64,000 nucleotides of DNA from Lunularia cruciata (GCA_948567375.1 OX419757.1:5208001-5272000); one strand, 5' to 3'. Shown: positions 12,901-21,597, counted from the stretch's first letter. Numbers and translations are program-made. The notes: generated by a model not told the origin, from the sequence alone.

Positions 12901-13646
12901 CCTCTTGTTGTTACAATCCTTCTTGAAATGTCCAACCTTCCCACAAATCCAGAACTTGCTTTGAAACCTCCAGTTCTAGACTTGGATCTTGATTAACTTC
13001 TGATGTGATCTCTCTCTCTTGCCCTTCCTCTGATAAATAGAGCCTCTGAATTTGTCTTCTCTTGGTTGGGTCTTTTTCGCATCTCATTGGACAATAATGC
13101 TGAAATGACCTCCTCACAGTTTATATCATCCTTCCCATATAGAAGAGTTGTGACCAGATGCTCATATGATGTAGAAAGTGAAGTCAATAACAGCAATGCC
13201 TTATCCTCCTCTTCTAACTTAACCTCTACGCTCATCAACTCACAAATGATTTTGTTGAAAGCATTGAGGTGCTCCATAATACTCGGGCCTTCCTTCATCC
13301 TCAACATATACAACTTCTGTTTAAGAAACAGTCTGTTTGTCAAAGACTTGGTCATATAAAGATTTTCCAGTTTGGCCCATAGTTTTGGTGCAGATTCCTC
13401 CTTCATAACATTGTATAGCACTTCATCAGCAAGGTTCAACCTTATAGTGCTAATAGCTCTCAGATTTGCATCTTCATCTTCCACATCCTCATCACTTTTG
13501 TCCTCCTTTTTCTTCTTCAGTGCTCCATGCAGTCCTTGCTGGACAAGAAGGACCTTCATCTTCAGTTGCCAAAGTCCAAAATTGTTTTTCCCATCAAACT
13601 TCTCCACTGCAAATTTAGCATTGGATATGGATATCACCCCTGCCAT
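12900..13646 (-). pseudogene. copia-1 gag remnant
   Basis: The gag frame starts at ATG 13646 (MAGVISISNAKFAVEKFDG); the longer open frame to 13718 begins at TTG and is not a start. It continues with the usual copia gag pattern (NFGLWQLKMKVLL, LADEVLYNVM, LLTSLSTSYEHLV) to RGRARERDHIRS, where a TAA at about 12993 interrupts it. The same frame resumes with SRSKSRTGGFK. A one-base deletion relative to copia-2 then shifts it just before the zinc knuckle. The first knuckle Cys is Phe (codon 12952-12954, FWICGKVGHFKKDC); copia-2 has Cys. Confidence 0.85.
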
Positions 13647-13722
13647 TGCTTTGTTGTGGACTTGCTTCTCGACCCACTTCCCTGCACCCTCAGATCTCAA
13701 GACCCTCTTGAGGACCAACTAT

Positions 13723-13734
13723 GCTCTGATACCA
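13723..13734 (-). promoter_or_regulatory. Primer binding site of copia-1 (initiator tRNA-Met)
   Basis: Minus-strand TGGTATCAGAGC, the classic complement of the 3' end of plant initiator tRNA-Met, lies two bases inside the 5' LTR. Confidence 0.92.
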
Positions 13735-13736
13735 AT

Positions 13737-14139
13737 TGTTAGAAAATACAGTCCCAAGGGACCTCTCGCAATAGCACATCATAAGACCCATTAAACATAA
13801 TCAGAGGACTAACAGGAAATAACGTGGTTCACTCCCTGTCCCGAAAGCTACCTCCACGGCTGAAACAGGCTCACACCAGCCTACAACCCTTTATTTCCAT
13901 TGCACATATGTATATATATACAAACACAGGGATAGTCACTCTGTCATCTGTCTAAACTCCTGAATATAGACCTGCGTGACTTCATGAGTATTGACCACTC
14001 AAGATATCTAGTCACTTTAATACTCCACCTTAGAAGTGACTGAATATATATCCGCATGATACTGTAAGGAGTTTCCATCAGTCAAGTTTTGCTCTTGCTC
14101 TTGATCAGGCAAGTCACTTATAGCAAGCCAAACATAACA
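13737..14139 (-). repeat. 5' LTR of copia-1
   Basis: 403 bp, 402 matching the partner LTR. It abuts the P450 codons for FGSQ on its outer side. Confidence 0.93.
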
Positions 14140-14447
14140 GACCTGAGATCCAAAGAAAAGAACATCTCCCTATATTGTTTTTGGACGAGAGGCAAAGATA
14201 TGGTCCTGGGTCTTGAGAACCACTCTCGCCAGACCTGACGACGAGATGATCACCGCTGGAACTGAGCCAATTTCAGATGCATAACGGGTCCATACTTTGC
14301 CGCAAAGTCTCATCAAGGTCTGATGTGGTGGTAATTTGGATTTGAGAAGGACAAGATGCCCAATAACTGGCCATGGTATTGCCAAAGCAGAACTATAAAC
14401 ACAAGACCAGCAGCAGTGCCAGCAGTTAAAATTGTATTGTAGTCTAT

Positions 14448-15059
14448 TCCGATCTATTAGTGCAATTATATAGCTCCTGCGCGTTCACCCCCAGGCGTTG
14501 CCATTTTTCTCAGCCCCTCCAAACCAGCACACGTGAAGATTAGCCTTCCAGGTTTACGCTTTCTTGAAAGTTATAGTCTTTTATAGCAACATTTTACCTC
14601 AGGCTCTTGCTAGAAGATGGCTAGAAATTCTGTTGTTTAGAAGCTCTTGCGTTCATAGGCCCCAGGTACGTTGACTATACCTGGTGGAATCTGGTTCAGA
14701 ACCATGAGTTTAGTAGAAGAATAGTAATATCTGCTTTTATGTTTGAATGCACTCGATTTCGAATGTACCCTATATTTGAGACGGTTGAGTATTAGATCCG
14801 TGTCCTTTATTAAGCACGGTACCAAAAGATATCATACCTTTATACCTTGAAATTCACCTCGTTGGCAGTGGATAATTGTATTGTTTCATTCTCAGCATAC
14901 AAAGAGATTCCTGAGGAAGGAATCTTGTTTTAGAACTTGCTTGTTGACATTTCGAGATATGCCAATCTCAGAGAATTAACATATTTTACTTTAATTTACA
15001 ATAGAGATTCTTATACGTTTTATCAATGGACTATCATTGTAACCAAAGAGGTGAACACG
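14448..15059. other. Spacer between two P450 pseudogenes
   Basis: No frame with family features. It may hold the promoter of P450 pseudogene 1, but I see no convincing TATA-to-start arrangement. A 62-codon minus frame at 14637-14825 looks like chance. Confidence 0.4.
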
Positions 15060-15099
15060 AAAGGATTAACATATGAATCATCTAGCTGATACTGACGAA

Positions 15100-16487
15100 G
15101 CATGCAAGAGCTATCTCCGATTCATACCTGGACATATTCTTTGACCTGAACCGGATGGAAGGAACTGAAAGTGTGATCCTCGATGTCATAGGAGCTGTTA
15201 GAAATCTTCCCGGATTGAACTCCAAGGGATTTTACCACACTTCAGGATCTGTCATCATGGCATATGTGCTAACGATCACCCTTGTTTTGCTCTTCAAGAA
15301 CATTTCTTACCTGTCTCTCGAAGTCTTCCTTCATAGCCGTCAAATGAAATCTGCGTAGCCAAGGAAGACGTTTCGCGAGATCATAAAACCCAACCGTGGC
15401 GAGCTCTGCAATCATACTGTGGAAGTCCTCACTCGAAAGAAGACTGCCACTGCTCGTGAAAATAGTAAGGATGGGAAGACCCTATCATCCTGTACAAGGA
15501 AAGGTCAAAGGGGGTAAATGGGGCTAACCTCCAATAGTATCGGTAAGAGGAATCTGCCCTACAGCACCAAAGATATCTGAGTCCTCACTCTAAGTTTTTT
15601 TGTTTGGTCTGAATTGTCTATTCACTGTAGAAGGTTCTGCTGAGCAGCAATTGGGCTATGTTGTTGAATGTAATTGCTAACAATTCACTGCCCCGATTTA
15701 CAAGACTTCCGTCATGACAGTTCCTTAAGAGACACTCCGGGATCCACAGCACACACACCTCTTCCTATCTGATGCCCTTCCATTGATAGCCACGGCGAAG
15801 AAATCATTGCATGAAGAGTTATGGCAATTACAGATATGTGTGAAAGTAATGCACGAGAAATTGCTGAAAGAAGTCGCCGGGGTCTTAGCGATAAGACTCC
15901 GGCGCACGTCAGTTCTTCGAACTCGATCAACTTGCTTGCACGAAACCCGGAACTCCGAACCTCGGTGACCGCGCTGTATAAATCTAAAGGGTGGCAAGGA
16001 CTGTCTCTCCGGAGCTCAAGAATGTTCTATTTCTGTTGATTGCGCTGAGTAAGAAGTCATGCTATTCCAAATCTTCGAGAGTAGAGCGGTACAGAAACAA
16101 ATAGCTGAATTCATATTCGAAAATATTGACTGAAGCAGACAAGTTTTTTGGCATCACCGATCACAGTTGTCAATGGCAGCGCAGATTATTGTTCTTGAAA
16201 CAGCCAAACGGGGACAGAACTCTTTTCACCTGAAATTGCTTTATTCTCTTCAGGCTGAGGACCTTCGAAGTGTAGATTTTCCGGAGCATACTGACGCCTC
16301 GCAAGGATGCAAGTAGTATATCTTGAGACCCAAAAGATAGACCATCCCATAAATTGTTTCTAGGCGGGAGCCGAAAATATGTCCATTGAGAACTTCTCTC
16401 GCCGGATGTGGAGATGCGATGACCACTTGCTGGAAGTGAACCCAATCTTAAGTGCAAGATTGGCCCATATTTCTCCGCAAGGCCCAT
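15100..16487 (-). pseudogene. Cytochrome P450 pseudogene 2, internally deleted
   Basis: A minus-strand relic in the same orientation as pseudogene 1. Readable pieces in order: LAEKYGPILHLRLGSLPA (about 16480-16425), a GSQDILLAS-like segment, an SSEDFHSMIAELATVGFYDL then LAKRLPWLRRFHL stretch typical of the helix F-G region (about 15440-15330), VSTYAMMTDPEVW (about 15270), FNPGRF in place of PERF (about 15200), and a haem-loop relic GSGQRICPGM (about 15140). The I-helix AGTDTS and K-helix ExxR regions are absent between about 15330 and 15280, so roughly 400 bp are deleted. Many frameshifts occur at 15700-16000, where homology is hard to follow. It is clearly a paralogue of pseudogene 1 and not functional. 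Confidence 0.75.
15461..15545 (+). repeat. Copy of a dispersed hairpin module (imperfect)
   Basis: aggatgggaagaccctatc followed by a tgtacaaggaa and gggtaaatggggcta series. It matches 53466-53540 almost phrase for phrase, and the hairpin core resembles the modules upstream of the terpene synthases. Confidence 0.5.
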
Positions 16488-16547
16488 AATTTCTTAATCT
16501 GTATGATTAACGGAGAAGGGGTCTAAGAGAAGTCCATATTATAAACT

Positions 16548-16712
16548 AGACGTAGTTAAGACCCATGACTATCGAATTTTATTAAAGTATAGATTGGTAT
16601 GTCAAACTTAATGGAATAATATGGATTTTGCAATTCAAATTTGAATTCTTTTATGAATAAATTCATGGCTTGGGGATTTAACAAGTATGAATTAACACCT
16701 ACGAGTATTCAC
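16548..16712 (+). promoter_or_regulatory. Conserved distal upstream block of the terpene synthase genes
   Basis: gacgtagttaagacccatga at 16548 and the following ~160 bp, including a tgaataaattcatg phrase, match the reverse complement of about 58440-58610. That stretch lies upstream of TPS-C in the same transcriptional sense. Here the block sits directly before the coding remnant; upstream of TPS-C it is nearly 1 kb from the ATG. Confidence 0.6.
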
Positions 16713-17806
16713 CATGTCGAAGGAACAAAACACCCTGTCCAGAGAGGAACCAATGACTACGGTGAAAACTTTGGCAAAGTGCACGACATGCTGCTTAAGT
16801 TTCTACAGGATGTGGGGTGGTCAAATACCAGAGAATCAATAACTTAGATCAGTTGGATGAGTTTTTCGATCCGTATATTAAGGCCGCTCCAAATTCTGCC
16901 ATAGACCAATGTTCTTGAAAGGATTGTGTATTTTTGCTTACTTCTGCTACAAGGGACGAACACTTGAAGACTAGATGGCTTATGCGGCCGCTCTGCTGGC
17001 TGCAATCGACGACCTGGGCAGCAAGCACAGCATAGTAGGAGCGGTCTTTCGAGAAGACATGACCTTGTTTTCTCTCAAACTTTCCAACCCAAAGGCATAC
17101 GAGAAGCTTTATCCAAATTGTGGATCACTGCACCCGACGTTGGAAGAGCTCATTATTCATCTCAGCACGGAACTGAAGACTTTCTTGCCAAACCAACCTC
17201 ATTTCCAGGGCATCTACTTGGCTGGGATTCTACGATTCATAGATGAAAATCAAGTGGAACAATTTGGTGAAGTTCTTCACACACCCACTGCAGCGCTTAC
17301 GTCCGCGATGCAGCAACTTCCGGATTTCATACCCGGCAAATCTGGTGTATCTGTGCCTTATGCCACCTTTATACTCTCCAGTCCGAGCCTCGTGCCTGGA
17401 AAGTGCTCACCTGAAACGTTGATTAAGGACCCTGAGTTCTACTACTGCAAGAACTTTCCAATTATATCCGAATTGTTTGATACAATAAACCTGATCAACG
17501 ACATCTTGCCCCTCTACAAAGAGACGAAGAATGGAGAAACGCGCAATTATATTTACTCGTGAGCACTGGTCAAACAGGTAAGTCCTTTGAAGCCCTCAGA
17601 ATTTAGGTGCTCCAAAGTGTAATTCGCTCGAGGGATATAGCGCACTCCAATGGTTCATTTGAGGTGAGAAAGGCCCTCTAAGAGTTTTTCCTTAGATATA
17701 TAGCGTAGCATTTCTCTTGAGAGGCTCGTTATCGTCTCTCGGAGCTATTTAAGAATGAATGGTATCCAAGTGACCGCCTCCGATCACTGCAGATAGAAAA
17801 GCGTGG
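16640..17806 (+). pseudogene. Terpene synthase pseudogene, trichodiene-synthase-like
   Basis: Plus-strand relative of TPS-A and TPS-C. Homology begins near 16715 (DYGENFGKVHDMLLKFL) and runs through a frameshift after SNTRES and another near 16900. It then follows an open stretch from 16975 to 17562 with AAIDDLGSKH (Asp-rich motif), FREDMTLFSLKLSNPKAYEK, and NDILPLYKE. The last is a degraded NSE/DTE-type metal site: its Ser is Pro, where the intact copies have NDI(L/F)SFYKE. A TGA follows YIYS. The C-terminal part continues with several stops to EARYRLSELFKNEWY (about 17715-17765). It is oriented opposite to TPS-A. It is not functional: it has frameshifts, stops and a lost metal-binding Ser. 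Confidence 0.88.
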
Positions 17807-18175
17807 TACTCTCCTTAAGATAAGGAACATAATGAAGGATGTGTTCCTTTAGGAAACCGTGATACCTCCTTGTGATCTTAGCGCTGTGATCCAGTAAAGA
17901 AATAGAGGTGCCAAGAATATCGTCCAGACTATCCCTACAACATAGTTTCTGAATATTTGTCATTGACGCTCTTTAGAGTAATCCACTACACACGAAGATA
18001 GCAAGGTTGCAATTACATCCTACATAAAGCAGTGACAAAGTGAATGAATCGACATGGGCATGAGGAAGCAAAAGGATTTATTACCCGGACCAAGCCTGCA
18101 ATTGTCCATAATGGATTTGGGGCTCCTCAGTCCAAATGCCTTTTAGTGAATGTGCGGTATTGCCAAGCAATATCG
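17807..18175. other. Spacer after terpene synthase pseudogene
   Basis: No gene recognised. It may be decayed 3' flank of the pseudogene. Confidence 0.4.
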
Positions 18176-18279
18176 TAGAAAATAAAAGATATGGAGTTTT
18201 ATGTTGTCACGATGTAATGTATTAATTACATATTAGGGTTATTAAAGTGTCTATTTAAGGTGAATATGGTCTGCATTGG

Positions 18280-18560
18280 TTGTCGCCTAGTGTAATGTGT
18301 TAATTTAGAATTTAATGAGATTTTACTCATCATTACTTGTAGTTGCTCATTGCCATGGGTAGTTGCTTGACAATGTGTTAGTAATATGTTAATTTAGGAT
18401 TAAATGGGATTTTTCTCGTCGCTTGATTTTGCTTCTTGTTGCTTGTCGCAGTTGGTTCCTACCCGTATCAGTTTGGTGGTGCACAGCGATCAAGGCTCAT
18501 TGGTGCCTGAAGCTTGAAGCTTGTTGGCACCCGTAGCCGCTCGTAGTTGCTCATGGCCGT
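18280..18560. repeat. Degenerate minisatellite (short form)
   Basis: Repeated phrases gttgctcattgcc, agttgcttg and gtgttaatttag. The equivalent of the larger array at 54890-55215 in segment C. Confidence 0.5.
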
Positions 18561-19260
18561 TGGTAGTCACTTTATAATACCCGTTGATTTTGCATCCAAA
18601 TGTGAACCTTCATTGCAATCAAGTTTTTGCTAAATTTTTGTTGTCTATTTGGAGTAAAATTCCTCAATTTCTTGGTTCTTGCAAAACGAAGCATATCATT
18701 TTCCATAACTTGTATTATCTCACTCACCCCACTCACCGCACTAATATGTATAAATGAACCAACACACAAATGCAAAATTACAAAACTCATCGGTTTAGTT
18801 TAATGAGAGGAGCATTTACACTCATTTTTCATATTTATAAAAGATGAATTTGAATTGTTGAGAATGGCATTTTGGATATACAAAAAATTTCAAAATCTCA
18901 TTTTAAAATTCACTCAAAATAAATAACACCTTTCTCAAGAAGTCATATCATCTTTCTTGACAATTATTTATTTCATTAAAAATATTTTAAATATATATAA
19001 TATAATACTTAATTCTTATAAATGATACAAATTGTATACTAGAACTGATATAAAAATATTCATCGAACAATAACATTCATTTATTAAAATTCGTTCTCGT
19101 TAGTTCACTAAAAAATAATTATAAAGTTTATTATTTATTCACTCACTGAAGTGAAATGAACTTTCGATATAATGTATTATTTATCCCCCTTACTAAATTT
19201 TTTATGTATCTAGTAAACATCATCACCCAACACTATTTCCGAAGCTCCCTGTTGTTTGTC
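18561..19260. other. AT-rich spacer
   Basis: No gene recognised; very AT-rich from 18830 to 19200. Confidence 0.4.
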
Positions 19261-19313
19261 CGCCATCCGCCATCAGTTCGGATACGGATGTTTGTTCTTG
19301 CACCTGCTTACGT

Positions 19314-19319
19314 TATAAA
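19314..19319 (+). promoter_or_regulatory. TATA-like box before the small conserved ORF (segment A)
   Basis: TATAAA inside cttacgttataaaccatta, 22 bp before ATG 19342. The same phrase and spacing are kept in segment C (around 56010-56046). Confidence 0.4.
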
Positions 19320-19341
19320 CCATTACGTAAGCCCCGCATCA

Positions 19342-19515
19342 ATGGCTTTGAAAGCCCGAGTGCCTATCAACACCCCATCCATTCTCTGCACCAGTATGCC
19401 CAGTCTTCCAACTAATCTTCTTAACATGCAAGGTCGGAACCAGAATGCCATGCATCGACTGCATTTGAAGACTGATCAGGACGCTGTAAGAAAACGCAAG
19501 CTTAACACCATGTAA
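19342..19515 (+). CDS. Small conserved ORF, possible orphan first exon (segment A)
   Basis: ATG 19342 opens 57 codons, starting MALKARVPINTPSILCT and ending RKRKLNTM before a stop. Segment C holds a homologue at 56044. The N-terminal composition (Ser, Thr, Asn, Arg, few acids) would suit a plastid transit peptide. A GTAAGA resembling a splice donor lies at about 19486, within gacgctgtaagaaaac. Continuing rightward meets TPS-A on the other strand, so no further exons are visible. The best reading is promoter plus first exon of a gene cut off next to TPS-A; a chance ORF remains possible. Confidence 0.3.
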   Translation: MALKARVPINTPSILCTSMPSLPTNLLNMQGRNQNAMHRLHLKTDQDAVRKRKLNTM

Positions 19516-19660
19516 GGAAAGTTTTTGTTTTGTGATATAAATTTTCTACAGTAACTGTATCGTGATAATGTCATTGTAAAATAAGTTACTCTATGACCAT
19601 ACACCTGGATTGATATCCATCAAATATCTGGAAATGTACTCCAGAAGGGCTTGAAATTGT

Positions 19661-19666
19661 TTTATT
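19661..19666 (-). terminator. Poly(A) signal of TPS-A
   Basis: AATAAA on the minus strand (plus tttatt), about 30 bp after the TPS-A stop. The corresponding bases are missing downstream of TPS-C because of a 76-bp deletion. Confidence 0.5.
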
Positions 19667-19695
19667 GGAATTGTATGAACTATGGAGAAAGCATC

Positions 19696-20865
19696 TCATG
19701 CGTGGAGGCGCTCACCTTGATACCAATCATTCCCAAATAACTCCGAGAGACGATAACGAGCCTCCCAAGAGAAATGCCACGCTATATATCCTTGGCAAAA
19801 ATCTTCTAGGGCGTTTCTCACCTCAAATGAACCACTTGCTTGCGCTATTTCCCTCGAGCAAATTACACTTTGGAGCGCACGATCAATGCTCATCCTCAGG
19901 GCTCCTAAGGGACTTATCTGTTTGACTTGCGCTAAAGAGTAAATGAAATTGCGCGTTTCTCCATCCTTCGTCTCTTTGTAAAAGGACAATATGTCGTTGA
20001 TCAGATTTATTGCATCTAGAATTGCAGGTAGAATTGGAAAAATCTTGCAGTAGTAGAACTCAGTGTCCGCAATTAACGTTTCAGGTGAGTACTTTCCTGG
20101 CACGAGTCTTGGACTGGAGAATATAAAGGTGGCAAAAGTCTCAGCTATACCAGATTTGCCGCGTATGAAATCTGGAAAGTGCTGCATTGCGGAGGTAAGC
20201 TGTGCAGTGGATGTGTGTATTTCACCAAAGTGTTCCGTTTGAGTTACATCTATGAATTGTAGAACCCCGGACAAGTAGATGCCCTGGAAACGAGGTTGGT
20301 TTGGGAAGAAAGGATTCAGTTCCGTGCTGAGATGAGTAATCATCTCTTCCAACATCGGGTGCAGAGGTCCACGATTAGGATAAAGCTTCTCGTATGCCTT
20401 TGGATTGGAAAGTTTGAGAGAAAACAAGGTCATGTCTTCTCGGAAGACCTCTCCTTCTGTGCTATGCTTGCTGCCCAGGTCGTCGATTGCAGTCATGATA
20501 GCGGTCCCATGAGCAATTTTCATCTGGTCTTCAAGTGTTCGTCCCTTGTAGCACAAGTGAGCAAACATACACAATCCTTTCAAGTACATTGATCTGGTGG
20601 TAGAATCTGGAGCGGCCTTGATATACAGATTGAATACATCATCCAGCTGATCTAAGCTATTGGATTCTCTGGTATTTGACCACCCCACATCCAGTAGAAA
20701 CTTCAGCAGCATGTCGTGTACTTCGCCAAAGTTTTCACCGTAGTCATGGCTTCCTGTCTCAACAGGTTCTTCGGCTCCTTGGACCATCTTGAAGTTCATA
20801 GTCTGCATCTCGCTGGAAATTGAGCCCCTGGAGAAGCCGTTGTTCTCCTCCGACCTGTAAGCCAT
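19696..20865 (-). CDS. Fungal-type (trichodiene-synthase-like) terpene synthase, copy A
   Basis: An intact single-exon gene of 389 codons. The start is ATG 20865 (MAYRSEENNG); the longer open frame to 20874 begins with GTG and is not a plant start. Class I terpene synthases ionise a prenyl diphosphate (here probably farnesyl diphosphate) and cyclise it in the cytosol. Visible motifs: the first Asp-rich metal site in AIDDLGSKH (D128-D129); the second, NSE-type site NDILSFYKETKD (N290, S294, E298); the RY pair of the trichodiene synthase family (R370-Y371 in EARYRLSEL). Length matches that family (about 370-390). There is no signal peptide or transit peptide. In plants this type is reported from non-seed lineages, where it was probably acquired from fungi. 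An AATAAA lies about 30 bp after the stop. Product not predictable. The nearest relative is TPS-C, about 95% identical. Confidence 0.92.
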   Translation of the reverse strand: MAYRSEENNGFSRGSISSEMQTMNFKMVQGAEEPVETGSHDYGENFGEVHDMLLKFLLDVGWSNTRESNSLDQLDDVFNLYIKAAPDSTTRSMYLKGLCMFAHLCYKGRTLEDQMKIAHGTAIMTAIDDLGSKHSTEGEVFREDMTLFSLKLSNPKAYEKLYPNRGPLHPMLEEMITHLSTELNPFFPNQPRFQGIYLSGVLQFIDVTQTEHFGEIHTSTAQLTSAMQHFPDFIRGKSGIAETFATFIFSSPRLVPGKYSPETLIADTEFYYCKIFPILPAILDAINLINDILSFYKETKDGETRNFIYSLAQVKQISPLGALRMSIDRALQSVICSREIAQASGSFEVRNALEDFCQGYIAWHFSWEARYRLSELFGNDWYQGERLHA

Positions 20866-20903
20866 CAAAGACACGAGAGAGAAAGGGGAGACAATCTAAC
20901 CGC

Positions 20904-20933
20904 TATATAGGATGATCTTATATAGGATGATCT
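20904..20933 (-). promoter_or_regulatory. Tandemly duplicated TATA-like segment, TPS-A
   Basis: The 15-bp unit tatataggatgatct occurs twice head to tail (20904-20918, 20919-20933). Read on the minus strand this gives two CCTATATA boxes, 39 and 54 bp upstream of the ATG. TPS-C has one unit. A transcript starting from these would have a very short leader, so the box at 21014-21022 is an alternative. Confidence 0.5.
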
Positions 20934-21013
20934 TGAATACGGTTCAGAGCTTCACGTTTGTTCCCGGAGATCCAGAACCTCAATATATCTAACGTGCCCA
21001 GTTACTTCCTCAT

Positions 21014-21022
21014 CTTATATAG
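21014..21022 (-). promoter_or_regulatory. Alternative TATA box of TPS-A
   Basis: Minus-strand CCTATATAAGATG, 150 bp upstream of the ATG. The position suits a normal leader of about 115 bases. In TPS-C the same place reads TGTATAAGATG. Confidence 0.4.
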
Positions 21023-21044
21023 GTGGAAACTATGAACAGGGAAC

Positions 21045-21120
21045 AAGGTGACCACGTAGAAAACACGAAGGGTGCACTTGATGGGTTTTCCCATCAAGGA
21101 GGAGACAAAAGAGGTAAAGT
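21045..21120 (+). repeat. Dispersed hairpin module, copy 1 upstream of TPS-A
   Basis: aaggtgaccacgtagaaaac, then a perfect 9-bp stem cttgatggg / cccatcaag (21077-21085, 21090-21098) with a 4-base loop, then ggaggagacaaaagaggtaa. The same three-part order recurs elsewhere in the window. Confidence 0.6.
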
Positions 21121-21212
21121 CAAATGAAAATTTATTTATAAATAATTTATATTTAATAAAACAAAAATTAATTGCATAAAATTAAAAGGGTGTAATTGAT
21201 GGGTCTTCTCGA

Positions 21213-21300
21213 TGAACAGGGAACAGGATGACCGCATAGAAAACACTGAGGGTGCACTTAATGGGTCATCCCATCAAAGAGGAGACAAAGGATGTAAAGT
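21213..21300 (+). repeat. Dispersed hairpin module, copy 2 upstream of TPS-A
   Basis: aggatgaccgcatagaaaac, then ttaatgggtcatcccatcaa, then gaggagacaaaggatgtaaa. A weaker stem than copy 1. Confidence 0.55.
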
Positions 21301-21422
21301 AATTAAAATAGTTAATCAAAATATTCAATTAAAAGGGCTTGTTAAGCTTGATCAGGTCTTCGCAATCTCTTTTTTTCTATGCGACCGTCCTTCTTTCCAT
21401 TAAAAGGGTGTACATTATTCCC

Positions 21423-21597
21423 GATCAAGGATGAGTCAACAATAATAAAATTATATAGTGGAAACGATCAAGGATGAGTCAACAATAATAAAATTATATA
21501 GTGGAAACGATCAAGGATGAGTCAACAATAATAAAATTATATAGTGGAAACGATGACCACGGATGAGTCAACAATAATAAAATTATATAGTGGAAAC
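21423..21597. repeat. Four-copy 43-bp tandem repeat carrying TGAGTCA
   Basis: Units start at 21423, 21466, 21509 and 21552 (the last 2 bp longer). Each reads gatcaaggatgagtcaacaa or a close variant, then taataaaattatatagtgga. Every unit has one TGAGTCA (an AP-1/GCN4-type bZIP site) and one TATA-like ttatatag. Segment C has a single unit (57883-57930). Confidence 0.85.

Larger units (their letters stand above)
9261..14139 (-). mobile_element. Full-length Ty1/copia LTR retrotransposon (copia-1)
   Basis: A 4879-bp element on the minus strand. Two 403-bp LTRs (9261-9663, 13737-14139) begin TGTTAG and end ATAACA, and differ at a single base that I can find (cccggaagc versus cccgaaagc). Flanks are gtcct (9256-9260) and gacct (14140-14144), a 5-bp target-site duplication with one mismatch. 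The primer site matches initiator tRNA-Met and a purine tract lies inside the 3' LTR. The domain order gag, protease, integrase, RT, RNase H is that of copia. It sits in the first exon of P450 pseudogene 1. The internal ORFs are damaged (separate entries). Confidence 0.95.
7893..14447 (-). pseudogene. Cytochrome P450 pseudogene 1 (CYP71-clan-like), split by a copia element
   Basis: P450s are haem monooxygenases of the ER membrane. On the minus strand the pieces are: a hydrophobic anchor (AAGLVFIVLLW, about 14400-14445) whose start codon reads ATA; PWPVIGHLVLL and FASRP (14385-14170); FGSQ / DLSFAP either side of the insertion; LLNPKNVQQFKVTRV (about 9170); the pre-I-helix region (9054-8887); an intron (8554-8886, GTAAGT..AG); the oxygen-binding AAGTDTS (8524-8544); KETMR, the ExxR of helix K (about 8370); FNPERF (about 8190); and the haem loop [11 protein letters not shown] (8114-8146, Cys codon 8120-8122). 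It ends at 7893. Lesions: lost ATG, several frameshifts, a stop just after AAGTDTS, W-to-stop at 8225-8227, a missing stretch of roughly 100 residues between helices C and G, and the 4.9-kb insertion. The family is certain; the CYP number is not assignable by eye. Confidence 0.88.

Noticed and set aside
12911-13117. Frame overlapping the copia-1 gag end
   Set aside because: A shadow frame: the gag reading resumes in its own frame after the TAA and is shifted only by the one-base deletion before the zinc knuckle.
13647-13718. Longer copia-1 gag starting at 13718
   Set aside because: The codon there is TTG. The first ATG of the frame, at 13646, matches the usual copia gag start, and the extra bases lie next to the primer site.
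20866-20874. N-terminal extension of TPS-A by three codons (and the same at 57490-57498 for TPS-C)
   Set aside because: The first codon of the longer frame is GTG, which is not a usual plant start. The in-frame ATG three codons later is used instead.
21423-21597. CRISPR array
   Set aside because: Direct repeats without spacers, in plant DNA: a simple tandem repeat.
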